DNA of 64,000 nt from Coleophoma eucalyptorum. Lineage: Eukaryota > Ascomycota > Leotiomycetes > Helotiales > Dermateaceae. Shown here one piece after another: positions 36,395 to 48,650 of this stretch. Position 1 is the stretch's first letter. Each line of letters opens with the position of its first letter. The notes under the pieces were generated by a model that saw only the letters and a list, made by a program, of their open reading frames with translations, ran no database searches and was not told the DNA's origin. The position numbers and the translations under genes were made by a program. Location: positions 587,717 to 651,716 of the forward strand of contig JALRME010000025.1 in the NCBI GenBank assembly GCA_026120035.1. Reading direction: 5' to 3'.

Positions 36395-37994
36395 ATGATG
36401 GACGAGACACAGCCTTTATTAGGTCATATCGACGACGATCAACATCACATAGATCAGGCGTTGCTTGAATTCAATCCGAATGGTGACCCAGATAATCCTT
36501 TAGAATGGCCAAAAGCCTATAAGCTAGGGGTTGTCTCATTGCTAGCATTCATGGCATTTACTGTGTGAGCTAAACCCAAATCCTCTGGAAGAAGTTGGAC
36601 TCTAGCGTAAAAATTCCGTCCATAATTACTGACATTTGGCTTAAGAACGTTTACCTGTATTGGTGTTGTGCCAGTCGCCGAGCGGATCGTGCTCGACTTG
36701 GACGGCAAGGAGAGTAAATCGGCCAGTATCTTGCTGATTACTGTCTGGGAGCTTGGAGAAGCAGCTGGACCTCTCCTTATTGCCCCACTCTCAGAAATCT
36801 ATGGGCGGTATCCTGTCTTCAATGTCACCAACATCATCTTCATTGTCGGCGTTATCCTTGGAGCTCTGAGCCAGACAGCGAACACCTTTATTTTTGCTCG
36901 CTTCTTGACTGGATTTGCTGTTGCTTCTAATGTGCTCAACCCTGCCATCGTGGGAGATATCTTCCCGTCTGAATCGCGAGCCTCGGGAATGACTCTTGTC
37001 ATGGTAGCTCCACTCATCGGAGGCGCTATCGCTCCAGCAATTAGCGGCGCTATTGCTGAGTCGTTTGGATGGCGGACAATTCTTTGGATCAGTGCGTTCG
37101 TTGCTATCATTTGTGAAATACTTTTTTTCGCATTTCTCCGCGAGACCTACAAACCTTCCATCTTAGAGCGTAGAGCTGCCCGTTTACGGAAGGAGAGCAA
37201 AGATGGGTCGTTGGAACGTGGTTGGGCATCGGAGGATGCAGGGCCCACAATGTGGTGGTCAGTATTGCGGACTGCCATTATGCGGCCAGTGACTGTGTTG
37301 GTAGATTCTGTTGTGTTACAGGTTCTTTCATTTTATGGAGGAATAGTTTTTGCATTCTACTACATCATGGCTACAACGTTACCGCCGATTCTGAGGGACG
37401 TCTATGGATTTTCCCCAGCTATGATAGGTTCTGCTTTCATAACTTTCAGTAAGCATTTACAACTCCTCTTCTAAGACTATACTAATAGTGATAGGTGTCG
37501 GATCCGTTGGTGCAATCGTTGTATGCAATATCTTTCTTGACAACGTATATATTATGCTAGGAAATTCTCGCGGAGGAGGAACTGCTCATCCGGAGTATCG
37601 ATTGCCCTTCATGATCGGAGGAGCTGCTCTCATGCCGGCAGTTGTAGCACTCTATGGATGGACACCATACGCTCAGTGGCCACTGTTTCTGCTTCTATTA
37701 GCCGTCGCGCTATTTGGGTATCTTATTATTTCCATCTGGGTGCCTTTGGCTTCATATATCGTGGACGCTTTTGGGCTTTATTCCGCTTCTGCGATGACGA
37801 TGATTCTTGTCGCTCGCTGTCTCGGAGGAACTCTACTACCTCTGGCTATCCCTGGACTGACCGACGCACTTGGATTCGGGTATGGATTTCTGAGTTTGGG
37901 GGCTATTTATCTAGCCTTGCTACCTATTCCTATCGTAGTTATGCGCTATGGACAGCATTGGCGTCAGAAATCGCTATATACAAGCACTTCCTAG
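36395..37994 (+). CDS. MFS transporter (DHA1-type multidrug/metabolite exporter), intact
   Basis: Twelve-helix proton-coupled exporter of the major facilitator superfamily, likely plasma-membrane drug or metabolite efflux. Exons 36395-36564, 36646-37448 and 37495-37994 join in phase to 490 residues. The N-terminus has the usual NPDNPLEWPKAYKLGVVSLLAF lead-in pattern. Motif A-type sequence PLSEIYGRYPVF, the LNPAIVGDIFPSESRA loop, GGAIAPAISGAIAESFGWR (motif C region) and FFAFLRETYKP are present. The second half is unbroken up to the C-terminal helices. Two adjacent ATGs (36395, 36398) make the start slightly ambiguous. It heads a transporter/oxidoreductase/regulator block whose other members are dead. 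Confidence 0.9.
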
Positions 37995-38629
37995 TACTTA
38001 TCATCGTTATTAGCCTAATAATAAAGAGAAGCATTGATAAGCATGGAAAAAATTTAGCTTTCTTGTAAACTCTATCCACACAGATTTAGATATCCGCTAG
38101 CCTTGACTCTTAGTGGTGTGTACTATACTATCTAACCTGTCTTATCTCCATGTTGTTATTAATATTGTTGCACTTCTTGTATTACCGTACTATCAACATT
38201 CTCTGACGCATCAATGTCGGCTTGCTCCGCTATATTATGCTGGTCTGCTTTTCCTCGGAACAAAATTCGTCAAACTCTTCACCTAGACTCTGCAGACGAC
38301 GCAACGATCAGTCAAAGACGGTGCTATCTTGTATCTTTGTATGCATGCCCCCACAAGCCCACAATAATGTCGATCAACGAACCAATAAGGTCTCTTTGCG
38401 CCATCGCCTCGTTGATAAGCAGAAGTTCTTTCTGCCTGACAAGGTACCGGTACCACTTACTCTATCAGGATGCCTAAATTGCGTGTATCAGTTGTGAGCC
38501 GACACCCTAATGTAATGAAAGCATAAGATATTCAACAGACACTTTCTATAAAGCTCACTTCCGACCTTATCTATCATGGAGAGATGATGATTAAATTTTA
38601 CGAATGCCTCGAATCTCTAGTAGCAAAGA

Positions 38630-40661
38630 ATGGCAAATACCCACGATATTGAATCGCTTCCCGCCGACGAGATGGCTCGTTGCTTCCCACCCGGCACAAT
38701 TATCTTGGAAGATGGTAAGAGTCAACATTTTCGGAATTTTCCGGCATCGATGCTAGGAACCAAACCCTAGGGCTGATTTCTTACAGGGACAGTGAGCACC
38801 GGCCATGGTGACGGTCACTTAGTGTTCCTACCACGGCCGTCAAATGATCCTAACGATCCATTAGTACCTTATGCACTTTTATTCTAAAACTTGACGGCTG
38901 CTGATCTGTCTGCAGAATTGGTCCAATACACGCAAATATGTCAATTTTGCGATCATCTGCTTCTACACATTGATGATATTTGTTGTGTCGGTCTATGGTT
39001 CCACTTTGATTGAATCCTCCTAATTCGATTCGTAGAGTTGATGTTGGGTCCATTTGTTGGACCGCCTGGATCGAAGAGTTCGGGGTTACCTATAGCGATC
39101 TCAATAATGTCTACACTGTGAATCTTGCCGGCCTGGGTATCGGCTGTGTCTTCTTTATTCCCTTTGCTCTAAAGTACGGACGACGCAGCGTCTACATGGC
39201 CAGTGTCGTCACCTCCTTCGTTCTGGCTGTGTGGCTGGCGAAAGCTAATGGTCTCGGGGAGATGCTGGCAAATTCACTGTTGTCAGGGTTGGCTGGCGCA
39301 GCAAGTGAGACGTTGGTGCAGATGATGGTATGTTGGCTTAGATGGCTGACCCTCAAACTTCCATCGTAACATCTTCCAGGTTGCAGACATCTTCTCCGTG
39401 CATCAGTGGGGAAACTTCAATGGAATATATCTGGTTTGCGTAACTGGAGGTGTATGCAACCCACAAATCCCCTATCATCCTGTTTTTGAGACCATTTCCT
39501 AGCGGCTCAAGGCATATCTTGGTCCCGTGGCCTCTGGATATATCGTCAATGCTCAGGGCTGGCGATGGTTATTCTGGTGGTGTGCTATCTTTCTCGGACT
39601 TAGCGTCATCAGTGTCGTGTTCTTTCACGAAGAGACCAAGTATAAACCACTTTTGGTTGGCCAACCGGGGGGTTATCTTCGCGCTTCGACGAGCAAAATG
39701 GAAAGACAGATGTCGGGTCTAATAAGCTCCATAAATTACTGACGATCAAATCGGTATCACCTCCATTGACAATACCAATGAATACATATCGACAGCGGCT
39801 GAGGATGTTTACGACTAGTCCCGGTTCATTAGGCTCATTTTTGCGCCACACATACCAGCCCTTCACGGTTTTGTTCACAATACCAGTCGTCGCTTTTAAA
39901 CCCTTGCAGTATGCCTCGGTCCTTACATGGTTTTCTATTATCGCTACTACTTCTCCCGTTATATTTGCGGCAGAGCCATAGGTGTTTTCATCTATAGGAC
40001 TTGGGCTGCTTAATCTCCCCAGTTTTATAGGCGCTGTGCTTGGTGGCCTGTGGGGTGGTCAGCTTAGTGACTGGTCTATTCTGTTCTTTACTGGGCGTAA
40101 CCAGGGCATATATGAGCCAGAGATGCGACTATACCTTACTGTGCTGCCTGCGTTGCTCGGTCCAGCATCAATCTGGCTTTATGGTTATACTGCACTGGAA
40201 GTGAGTTGAACAGAAAGCAATCTGGGGAGCTTTCATTATTAACGGATAACTTTAGGGAATGTTCTGGATTGTTCCATGTATTGGAATTGCTATAAATGAG
40301 TTTTCTTTGACGGCTCTTGTGATACTAGTTTGACATACTTAGTTGATTCATATAGCGAGGTGAGTCGACACCCCATCGTAGTACTTTACAGCATACTGAT
40401 ATGGTTTCCATTCGCAGATTGTAGGAGACGCTCTTGTTGGTGTTGCCTTCATGCGAAACTCTCTTTCTATGGTCGTTGTATTCTGCCCCACGCCGTGGAT
40501 AAGCAGTGTTGGCTACAACAACATGTTCTGCTGGTTTCATTACGCTGGCCGTCAATCTAGTCGGCATCCCTATGGTCATTTTTAGGAAGAAATTCCGCGC
40601 GCGTTGTGCCGCGAGGTACGCAGTGCTCACGAGCAGACAATTTGACCCACGCGCAATCTAA
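38630..40661 (+). pseudogene. MFS transporter, broken
   Basis: A full-length MFS gene of a different subgroup from its intact neighbour. Exons 38630-38714 and 38787-38863 and the start of exon 3 (38916) read cleanly (PPGTIILEDG, LPRPSNDPNDPL, NWSNTRKYVNFAIICFY). After VVSVYGSTLIESS a TAA intervenes. Later segments in varying frames are WTAWIEEFGVTYSDLNNVY, FFIPFALKYGRRSVYMASV, GPVASGYIVNAQGWRWLFW, FFHEETKYKPLL, GSFLRHTYQPFTVLF, NLPSFIGAVLGGLWGGQL, YEPEMRLYLTVLPALLGPAS and VGDALVGVAFMRNSLSMVV. Further stops include TAG near 39981, and some exon phases no longer match. Order and completeness show a once whole gene. Confidence 0.88.
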
Positions 40662-40837
40662 AGTAGAGGAGGGCATGTCGCTCTTCGATGAATACTCTGC
40701 TTATAGCAAATGCCGGGCGGATACTGCACAAATTGGATCATTATCTAGGATTTCAGCAGGTCTTTCATAGTAAAATCTAGCAGAATCATACCCTAAGAGT
40801 ATAAAGAAACAGTATGAAATCTACATAGATCAGTTCT

Positions 40838-41034
40838 TGTTGGTTTACGTAAAGTAACGTAATGGGTGACTCTCAAGTCAAACTAGGTTCAAGTAGTGTT
40901 CATAAGTTGTATAATCGATGATTCATTGAAGAGAGAGTGTGAGGCAGAGAGGTATAAATACCTCTCTTGTTAGGAGTACTATAGGTAACACATGTGACTA
41001 GGTCCCGTGATTGACTTGTAATGACATTCCGAAA
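40838..41034 (-). mobile_element. solo LTR, family B
   Basis: 197 bp flanked by exact GTTCT duplications (40833-40837 and 41035-41039). On the plus strand it starts TGTTGG and ends CATTCCGAAA; the element is inverted relative to the related fragment at 52635. Shared blocks are TCGGAATGT, AGTCAATCACG, TAATCACATG/TAGTCACATG and AGAGAGGTATTTAT. One terminal base departs from the TG...CA rule. Confidence 0.82.
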
Positions 41035-41467
41035 GTTCTTCTATAAAATTGCATATTTTTAGCTCGTTTATGTTACTGAGGTTTTTTCTTATTCTATCTG
41101 ACTTTTCTTGAATTGAAGTCAATTTCAGCAGGGTCGTGCTTCTCCAAAATTACCACATGCCAACATAGTTTGATTACTCGGGTAACCAAAACACCTGAAC
41201 AAGCTAATCGTGCGGGAAACAAGGTCCCTGGTTGTTGTAAGTAATCAACTGCTATGTAATACGTTTTGCGCCCGAATCTCCTGGCCACCTTATTTTCTAT
41301 ATGTAGATATTTGGAGGGAGTTATTCCTACCTGTATCAGATCCCTGTCTAATTCCAATTCAATCGCCAACCTCCATACCATAAGATAAGGTACGTAGTAT
41401 AACCCGTCGGCGGAAAGCCGTTGGTGGATGGTTCGGCCCCCGAGGAAACCGGCAATCCGAAACAAAC

Positions 41468-41564
41468 TAGCCAATCATATCGCTTTACGCGCTGATACCA
41501 GAGATTAGAAGCGTAGTTCGAGACAGGTTAGCCAATCAAATCGCTTTACGCGCTGATACCAGAG
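41468..41564 (+). repeat. two 36-bp direct repeats, 61-bp period
   Basis: 41468-41503 and 41529-41564 differ at one position; both contain TCGCTTTACGCGCTGATACC. A minimal tandem duplication, possibly an old slippage or insertion footprint. Confidence 0.9.
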
Positions 41565-41880
41565 TATTTGAGTGAGGGGGAGAATATCACTGCAATCGAA
41601 ACAATTTACGCGATTATTATTGAGACTATGGGTTAGAATGGTCAACTTTCTGAGTATTGCTCTTGCAGATGGGTGAAATGTTGCGATCCAAAGCACACAC
41701 CTGCTGGAGTGGTCAAGTCGGGCCAGCCGAACCATGGGATTGAGTGCATTTTTCACATAAAAGGACGTCGAAGCCCGACTAACCTTTGTACCAGATTCTC
41801 TATCCTCGCCTCTGTTATTTTCCTAGACGCCATCCAACCAAAAGTTTTTGAATCATTGACGAAGACACCGCTCTCTTATC

Positions 41881-43449
41881 ATGGCCGACGGTAAGTTGTT
41901 ATGTGTACTTCTTAATTATGTCTAATAACATGAAACAATATCAGAAATCCGAAAAAGCGTACAGGCTTGCTGTGACGCTGACCCTCAACTCCCCGGAACT
42001 AATCCTACTGTATCCTTTTGGCAAGAACCACCACATGCTACTCTTTCTAACATCCAATCTCCCAATCTCCAAGAATCAACCGATATTGTCGTCATCGGCT
42101 CCGGTATTCTTGTAGTGTGACTAGGACCCTGCTCGCAAATGTTCAATTTTCTGGAAAGCGAGTGACTATCCTCGAAGCAAGAACTCTGACTAGTGGCGCG
42201 ACAGGTCGCAATGGAGGTCATTTGGTGTCTGCAGCTGGGCACGACTATCCTGAACAAGAAGCTGTTCTCGGTCGTAAAAGAGCAATCGAGGCGGCTAGGT
42301 TCAGTTTGCGCTGCGTTGAACGTGTTCGGGAGGTGGTTGCAACTTTGGACGGGGAGCTGTGAAAAGTCTGCGATTTGCGGGATGTTGAAAGCAAAACCAG
42401 CTTACAAGATGAATACTCAGTCCAGCAAGCTAGAGACGGACTGGCACTGTTCGAAGAAATGGTGCCGGAATACAAAGGTTACTACAAGCTTTTAGAGGGG
42501 AGGGCGGTTGCTGAGGTAAGTGCTCCCTGAATGGAAAACTGTATGAAAACTGACTGATGCTTGCTTGTAGGAGTATGGGTTTTGTAACTCTATTGCAGTT
42601 GTCACGGCTCGGGCTGCAGCTTTGTGGCCTTACAGACTCATTACGGGTATCTTCAACCATCTTCTAGCCAGCTACCCAGAGCGTCTAACCATTGAGACCT
42701 CAACGCCAGTGACGAGTGTAACTTATGATGCCGAGTCTCTGTACACCGTGATCACGCCCCGGGGCTCTATAAAAGCATCCGTGGTTATCTACTGCACGAA
42801 TGGCCACACAAGTCACCTTCTTCCCAAATTGCGTGGCAAGTTATTTCCAATGCGAGGCACCATGTCTGTGCAAAAAGCCGGACCATCGTTTCCAAACTTA
42901 GTGTCAAGTCGTTCCTGGGGCACTCAGTCCCAGATGAGCCTGGATCTCAAATTCGGGATTTTCTCTACAGGCTTGATATACATCCACCAAAATGAATTTA
43001 GTGGAGATGTCTTCATTGGCGGAGAAAGACAGACGTATGATAAGTTGTTGTCGAGTGACGATACCTTTGTGCCCAGCATCTCGGCTGAAAACCTCTCAAC
43101 AATTCTGCCTAAGATATTCAGTGGCTGGGATGATACTACGCCCGAGGTAAGGCGCATATGGTCTGGAGTGATGGGATTTACAGCAGATACATTGCCCTTG
43201 GTGGGACGCTTGACGGAGGGCATGACTGGCAGAGCGGGCACCGGGGAGTGGATTGCTGCTGGTTTCAACGGCTATGGAATGGACAAATGCTGGCTTACAG
43301 GAGAGGCTCTCGTGGGATTAATGGCAGGTGACAAAAACACTGTTGTGTTGCCGGAGGCATATGCTTTAACGGATGAGCGTATTCAATCTGGCATGGAGCA
43401 GAATTTTTGGGTCGATTCAATCGTTGGCCTCAGCGAACAGTCTATATAG
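41881..43449 (+). pseudogene. FAD-dependent amine/D-amino-acid-oxidase-type oxidoreductase, broken
   Basis: DAO-superfamily flavoprotein. Exons 41881-41890, 41945-about 42515 and 42571-43449. The N-terminus reads well to DIVVIGSGIL, where a frame change at about 42108-42116 destroys the GxGxxG FAD motif; the frame resumes with VTRTLLANVQFSGK, LEARTLTSGATGRNGGHLV. A TGA at 42360-42362 (one C-to-T step from CGA) stops the second part, and the frame continues as KVCDLRDVESKTSLQDEY. The last exon is fully open: AAALWPYRLITGIFNHLL, RRIWSGVMGFTADTLPLVG, WIAAGFNGYGMDKCWLTGEA. So two lesions lie in an otherwise good gene. Confidence 0.9.
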
Positions 43450-43738
43450 CATTTTGCACCATAGAACCTTTCACAAATTCCACAAGAGACATTGATAAGA
43501 TGGGTTTTACTTGAAAAGTATGAAGAAAGAATCCTGATTATGAGGCTGAGATTAGCCATGTATGTGTACAGAGCTCGGCACTGGATACGGAAGTGGAACT
43601 TTTCGTGTGTACATGCCTCTCTAGGCCTGCCTTATCTTACCTTGTCAACCCGATTGTCAGCACCTCCATCCCACCTCCCTGTTGTGCATTGTATCCTCTT
43701 TATCGTTGTACCAACTTCATCATTCGACCAGTTTTGCT

Positions 43739-45296
43739 ATGCCGCATAGATCCCGCCCAAAACCACGTTTGCGCACCAAGTCTGGTTGTTTTACTTGTCG
43801 TCTGCGACGCAAGAAGTGCGACGAAAATCGGCCGAGGTGTCGTGGATGTGCTAGGAAGCAACGTGAGTGCATCTGGCCTACGCTATCTCATAATGACCGG
43901 AAAATCGAAAGCCAAAGCAGTTCCGATGTCAAGGATGCTCTAGAGCAAAGACATTATGATCAGAGCCTTGGAGAGCTTGATGATGTGTCAGTGTTATCCA
44001 AATATTCCCCACTTAAACATGCCGTTGCAGGCTGTTCAATACCCCGTACCAATCCGACAGATTTCACCTGTATCTCGGATGACTTCTTGCTCTATCACAT
44101 TGAAACATACTTTGGACCTCGGCTTCTGCGGCCTCAGTCGCATCCCGTATACCGTGATTTCTCGTATGTTGCTAACCTGCGTGATCAAGGGATGCATGTT
44201 CGGAGCGCCTATATTGCCTGCAGTGCTCTACATCTATCATGGACTATGCCGCAGCTCAATAGAGTCGCCTTACAGAATTATAGCGCCGCTGTGAGTGGTC
44301 TACAAAAAGCTATAAGTAGAGGTCAGCTGAATGGCCTCGAGGATTCTGTTCTTGCAACTATTGCTTTCCTTTACATTTTCGAGGTGAAGTAGTGCCTGTG
44401 GATGAATAACCCTCATATTAATAAGGTAATAGAAATGGCATTGTGAATCGCTATCTCTTGTTGGCTGCATCTTGCTGGAGTGGCTCGCATTTTCTACCTT
44501 AGGAAGAAAAGTGACGAGGCTAGGGGTGTGGCTCCGATGCTGCCGTTCCATCGTATAATTGCTGAATCGTTCGTGTATCAAACGGCAACCCTATCTCTTC
44601 ACTATGAAGCTGTTACAAAAGTCTCAAGAGAGTTTTCATGGTCAGATCTAGACTCTTACTTATCAATGAATTTGGTCGATGGAGTTCCGGACGCCACTTC
44701 TAGGTGCTCATTCGATACTCTTTCGCATTATGTTTGAGGTCTCTGGCCTATGTCGGCAAGCTTCAACGCCAGAGGTTATATCCGCTACGCGTAATTATGC
44801 GGCCCAACTCCTTCACATGCGAAATGAGTTGGATAAGGACGCCTACGAATCAGAGACCAGACTTTCTGGGGATGAGAATATCTCTCGACGTGAGACCCTG
44901 ATATAGATCGTTGCCCTTCAAATTATAGTGCACAAAATTCTGAATTCAAAAACGAGAATAAAGGACTCAACTATACGCACACTCTCAGGGCAAGGATTAT
45001 CATATCTAAGGGAGTTGAGCCCTTCACTGTTTGGCAACCCCTACCTTTGTTGGCCAATTATGGTCTTGGGTCATACAGTGATAGAAGCTGAAGATATTGC
45101 ATTTTTAAAAGGACGACTTCTAGAGTTATGGCAGACGTCGTTTTGTGGGGAGGTTCGACGTAATGCCCGTATTGTCGAAAATGTCTGGGCTCGTAGAAAA
45201 TCGCAGGCCCAGTTGGACGCTAGCCTAAGGAGGGCGTCATTCGAAGTCAGAGACTCGCTCGATGACCTGATCGGTTTAGTCAGCCCTACGACTTAA
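43739..45296 (+). pseudogene. Zn2Cys6 transcription factor, broken
   Basis: Fungal binuclear-cluster regulator, nuclear when functional. The N-terminus is intact: KSGCFTCRLRRKKCDENRP followed by CRGCARKQRECIWP gives all six cysteines (residues 17-43). The middle region (DDFLLYHIETYFGPRLLRP, SAYIACSALHLSWTMP) resembles Fungal_trans_2 proteins. After VLATIAFLYIFE the frame ends at 44395. Later pieces lie in at least two other frames: HLAGVARIFYLRKKSDEA, FHRIIAESFVYQTATLSL, LFRIMFEVSGLCRQAS, and NPYLCWPIMVLGHTVIEAEDIAFLKGRL near the end. A TAG at about 44904 separates the last two blocks. It may be the former pathway-specific regulator of the block to its left. Confidence 0.85.
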
Positions 45297-45802
45297 GATA
45301 ACTTAGGGTATCTATTTTACTTAGTAGAAAAGCATAATAATCTCCCTACTTGAAAATAATAATTTTATTTTAGGCATTCCGTTCTTTGTTAGAGTCTCCT
45401 AAGCTTGAGTTGTTAGGAGATTGACTAGTACCTCTCGTGTAATATGTCTACTAGTACCTTGAGGAAAATCTAGATGTGCTCACTTTTCGCCCTCTGATAC
45501 TAACTCTAGTACTATGCCTAGCCGTATCGCCGAGTGGTGTCGCGTGCGCGCGTAGCGTAGCCCGACCTATACGAGCCTCCCGGTAAGAAGAATAGATGCG
45601 ATCCGCCCTCTCGCTGTTACGTCCTTGTGCCTTAGGATCTTTCGGTATACTACTATACCGAAAGGTCGAAGCTTATTTAGTATAAGAATAAGGTAAGAGC
45701 TTATAATCTATACTAGTTCCTTTTATAGATAAGTACTATAGGATAAACAGAGTACTAATAAATAGTAGAAGTATGTAACTAATTTAGATCAAGTTCAGGT
45801 AT
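45297..45802. other. intergenic with perfect 11-bp hairpin
   Basis: 500 bp of non-coding DNA. CTTTCGGTATA (45639-45649), loop CTAC, TATACCGAAAG (45654-45664) form a perfect stem-loop. GC-rich patch GTCGCGTGCGCGCGTAGCGT near 45540 is unusual against the AT-rich surroundings. Confidence 0.7.
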
Positions 45803-46109
45803 TGTTGGAACATCGATATACCACCTGCACGTGAGGTAACATTGTTACACCACTTGCATATATTGGTATATCGCTACGCTACCTATATATGCATACATTT
45901 GGAATATCGCTATACCACTTGCTTGTTCCCGTGGTTGCACTCGGATGCAAGCCCTATATCTGTATTACTACGGAGGTCGAATCGACACCCAGTAGGGGTA
46001 TTTATAAGACCTCCATCACACTCACTTAGAAGAATCATCTATATTTTTTACCTTACCATTTTGACCTGAATATTACAGTTGAAATAAGAGGTATATAGAT
46101 CATCCAACA
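45803..46109 (+). mobile_element. solo LTR, family A, copy 3
   Basis: 307 bp from TGTTGGAACATCG to CATCCAACA, flanked by exact GGTAT duplications (45798-45802 and 46110-46114). Same orientation as copy 1. Contains GGAGGTCGAATCGA and TATTTATAAGACCTCCAT, a TATA-like region. Confidence 0.95.
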
Positions 46110-47025
46110 GGTATAAAACAAATAATTAAAGTAAAGTACGAAGCTCTTATCTACTTGAGAACTACTTATTTAAGGTAAGGAGATACCTACCCTTTTCTAT
46201 TTGTAGTGTATTTATTTCTAAGCAAGAGAATAAGAGACGCAGTATCTAAGTTAATCGTATAAGGATTCTAGGTACTAGATAATATTAATATTTTTGATCC
46301 GTAGTAGCTAGGCTACCGAGATAATTTTATATATAAAAAATGTTCATACAAAGCCTTAGGAAATAAACTTGGTAACTAGACTTTCAAGTATAAGTCTACT
46401 TAGATGACAAATATCGGTATATAATTAACTTGGTAGTATTTCCTTAATATCTACATTGTAAAGAGGTGGATAGGTGTAGTCAAAACACACAAGTATAAAG
46501 TAAGAGGGAAATTAGAGACTTCAAAGGTACAACGAGAAAGAAAGATGATTCCATTATAGCTATGTATGTAAGCGTAGCGAGAAACTAACTTACACGCGGA
46601 GCAACTATCTACTATCACCGCGCGACCAACCATCCTGCTCTGCCACAATAAGATAGAAGAAGATATTAGTTAAAATCACGTGAGATGGATCACAAGAGTG
46701 GTAAATTCCCTCCTTTACCTCACATCTGATAGAGAAAATAAGAACTACCTACAACACCGTATACCCTGTAATTGAAGCTTATGATGCTATTATGAGGTCT
46801 ACCCGTTGTAAAAGTATACCAACAGTTATATTTACGGCTATTACTATTTGCTACCAAGCCATATTAGGATTTAGCGCGTGTTTCGGTAATTTGGAATCAT
46901 ATTGCTCTATTCCTGCATTGTCTACGCATACTGGTGTGGTAGACGAGGTATCATATAATCACAGTCAATTGTAGGTTCTATTTGGTTTATCAATCTCAAA
47001 TCGTATACAATGGATATTACACCTG
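46110..47025. other. intergenic, no gene
   Basis: About 0.9 kb of AT-rich DNA downstream of LTR copy 3. The reverse strand of 46570-46660 looks faintly tRNA-like but lacks a T-loop; not called. Confidence 0.45.
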
Positions 47026-48650
47026 ATGTACCGACACGGCCCATGGTCGGGATCGAACATACAGTTCACCTTTTTACCACTGAACAGCCCCTATAGCTGT
47101 CTCTGTGATGTTTGCAGGCGCATCTTCAATAATTGGATAGAATGCCATGTCGAAAAAACTGAGAAATTTCACCACTATTCTGAAATCTCCGAGATGGAAC
47201 AAACTGTAGAGAATGGCTGTAGTCTTTATAGTCTTGTATTAGGCGGTCTGACCCTGGCCGACATAGCTGATATGGACCGAGACATCCATAGCATACTACT
47301 AGAGGATGGTCAAAATTGGGGAATCTCAGTTAAGTTTGGTTTCAAAAACGGACGGTTGGACGACCCTAAGGGCTTGGCTTAGGAATTTTCCTTTCCCCAT
47401 ATGAGAATGGCGGAAACCCTATCGACTTGAACACTGAGTCAGGCAGGTCAATTACGTAGCAGCATATGAATAGAATATGACTTTGCTAACTTACCGTAGC
47501 TTTCACTCCGTTTCCAATCAGCAGGTATATACTGGAAGAATCTACTGGTTCCAAGTCTCCTTGGGCGTGTTGCCTGTTCTGGCTCAAGCAATGCATGTAA
47601 GATGGGAATCACAGCCATTGCAGGCTGTCAGTATCATCGAAAAGGCGAAATAGGCTGCTTGATCTTGGCCTTAAGAGTAGAGACTTTTCGATCTCCTTAT
47701 GTGGGAGCGATGAAATACCAGAAGACAAGATTACGTCACCCTGAGCCATTGCTGAGGCAAGATTGAACAGTTGCGGCTGACTCAGGCTTTTTTTTCCATC
47801 ATTCAAGGTTTAGATTCCTAAACAGAGTCTCTCAAAGACCTTTCGGGAGGTTATAACTTTCGCTCGCAAACTTGGTATCAATTGGCTGTGGATTGATTTC
47901 TATGCATAATTCAAGATTCACTTGAAGACTAGAGGGTTGAGTCATCTAATATGCATAACATATACTCCAATTCTTTCTGCAACTTACCAGCCTCAGCAGC
48001 GAGAGATGGATCTAAAGGTTGCTTTATGACACCGAACCCTTAGGTAATTCAACCTTGCAAACTTCTGCTTGGCGGGCACACATTTTACGGGTTGGAGATT
48101 ACTTTTGGCACTGGGCCCCGCAACGTTCTCCCGTCAGCTCAAGGGCATGGATCCTGCAAGAACGCTTTATGCCACGATGAATTCTCCATTTCGCAGGCAA
48201 CCAGCTGTTCTGGGAGTGTAATGAGGTTACTGCGTTCTAGAAGCTCCCAGTTACTCGTCCACCAGCAACCGACAGGAGCGGAGATCTGAGATCCTTAAGC
48301 CGACTAGTGTTTGATTTTAGTATATCTCCATCAGAGGAAGACTACAGGCCAGACAGAAAGACAATTTTACGGACCTGGAACTACGTCATTCGCATGTATT
48401 CTCAAAGTCAATTGACCCATGAGAAGCACAAGTTCACCGCTCTGTGCGGTCTAACAAGTCAAGCGAGAGTACTACTTCAAGACTTGGACGTTACTGGTCT
48501 ATGGTAACGGGATATTGAGTTTCAGTTGACATGGCGCGTAGATACATGTTCAGAGCCTTCCGGTAATATAATGGCAGAGAAAGTCTCTAGAAGAATCGTA
48601 ACCACATATGCACCGAGTATCACAAGGCATTCTGATCTATCACTAAGCAT
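47026..48650 (+). pseudogene. HET-domain gene, heavily mutated
   Basis: Broken relative of the intact HET genes. The leader is readable (CLCDVCRRIFNNWIECHVEK, HHYSEISEMEQTVENGCSLY), with the second Cys of the usual CxxC changed to Tyr. The core motif reads TLSHC-stop-GK at 47740-47760, where the invariant Trp codon TGG has become TGA (47753-47755). LGINWLWIDF, NIYSNSFCN, DGSKGCFM, RAWILQERFMPR and then TGA, HFAGNQLFWECNE, KHKFTALCGLTSQA and VTGLW follow in several frames with further stops. The order matches the intact genes. The 3' border is uncertain. Confidence 0.85.

Noticed and set aside
41094..41474. 126-codon minus-strand frame
   Set aside because: No domain; low-quality composition between an LTR and the small direct repeats.
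46570..46660. Faint tRNA-like stretch on the minus strand
   Set aside because: No T-arm consensus and no convincing acceptor stem.
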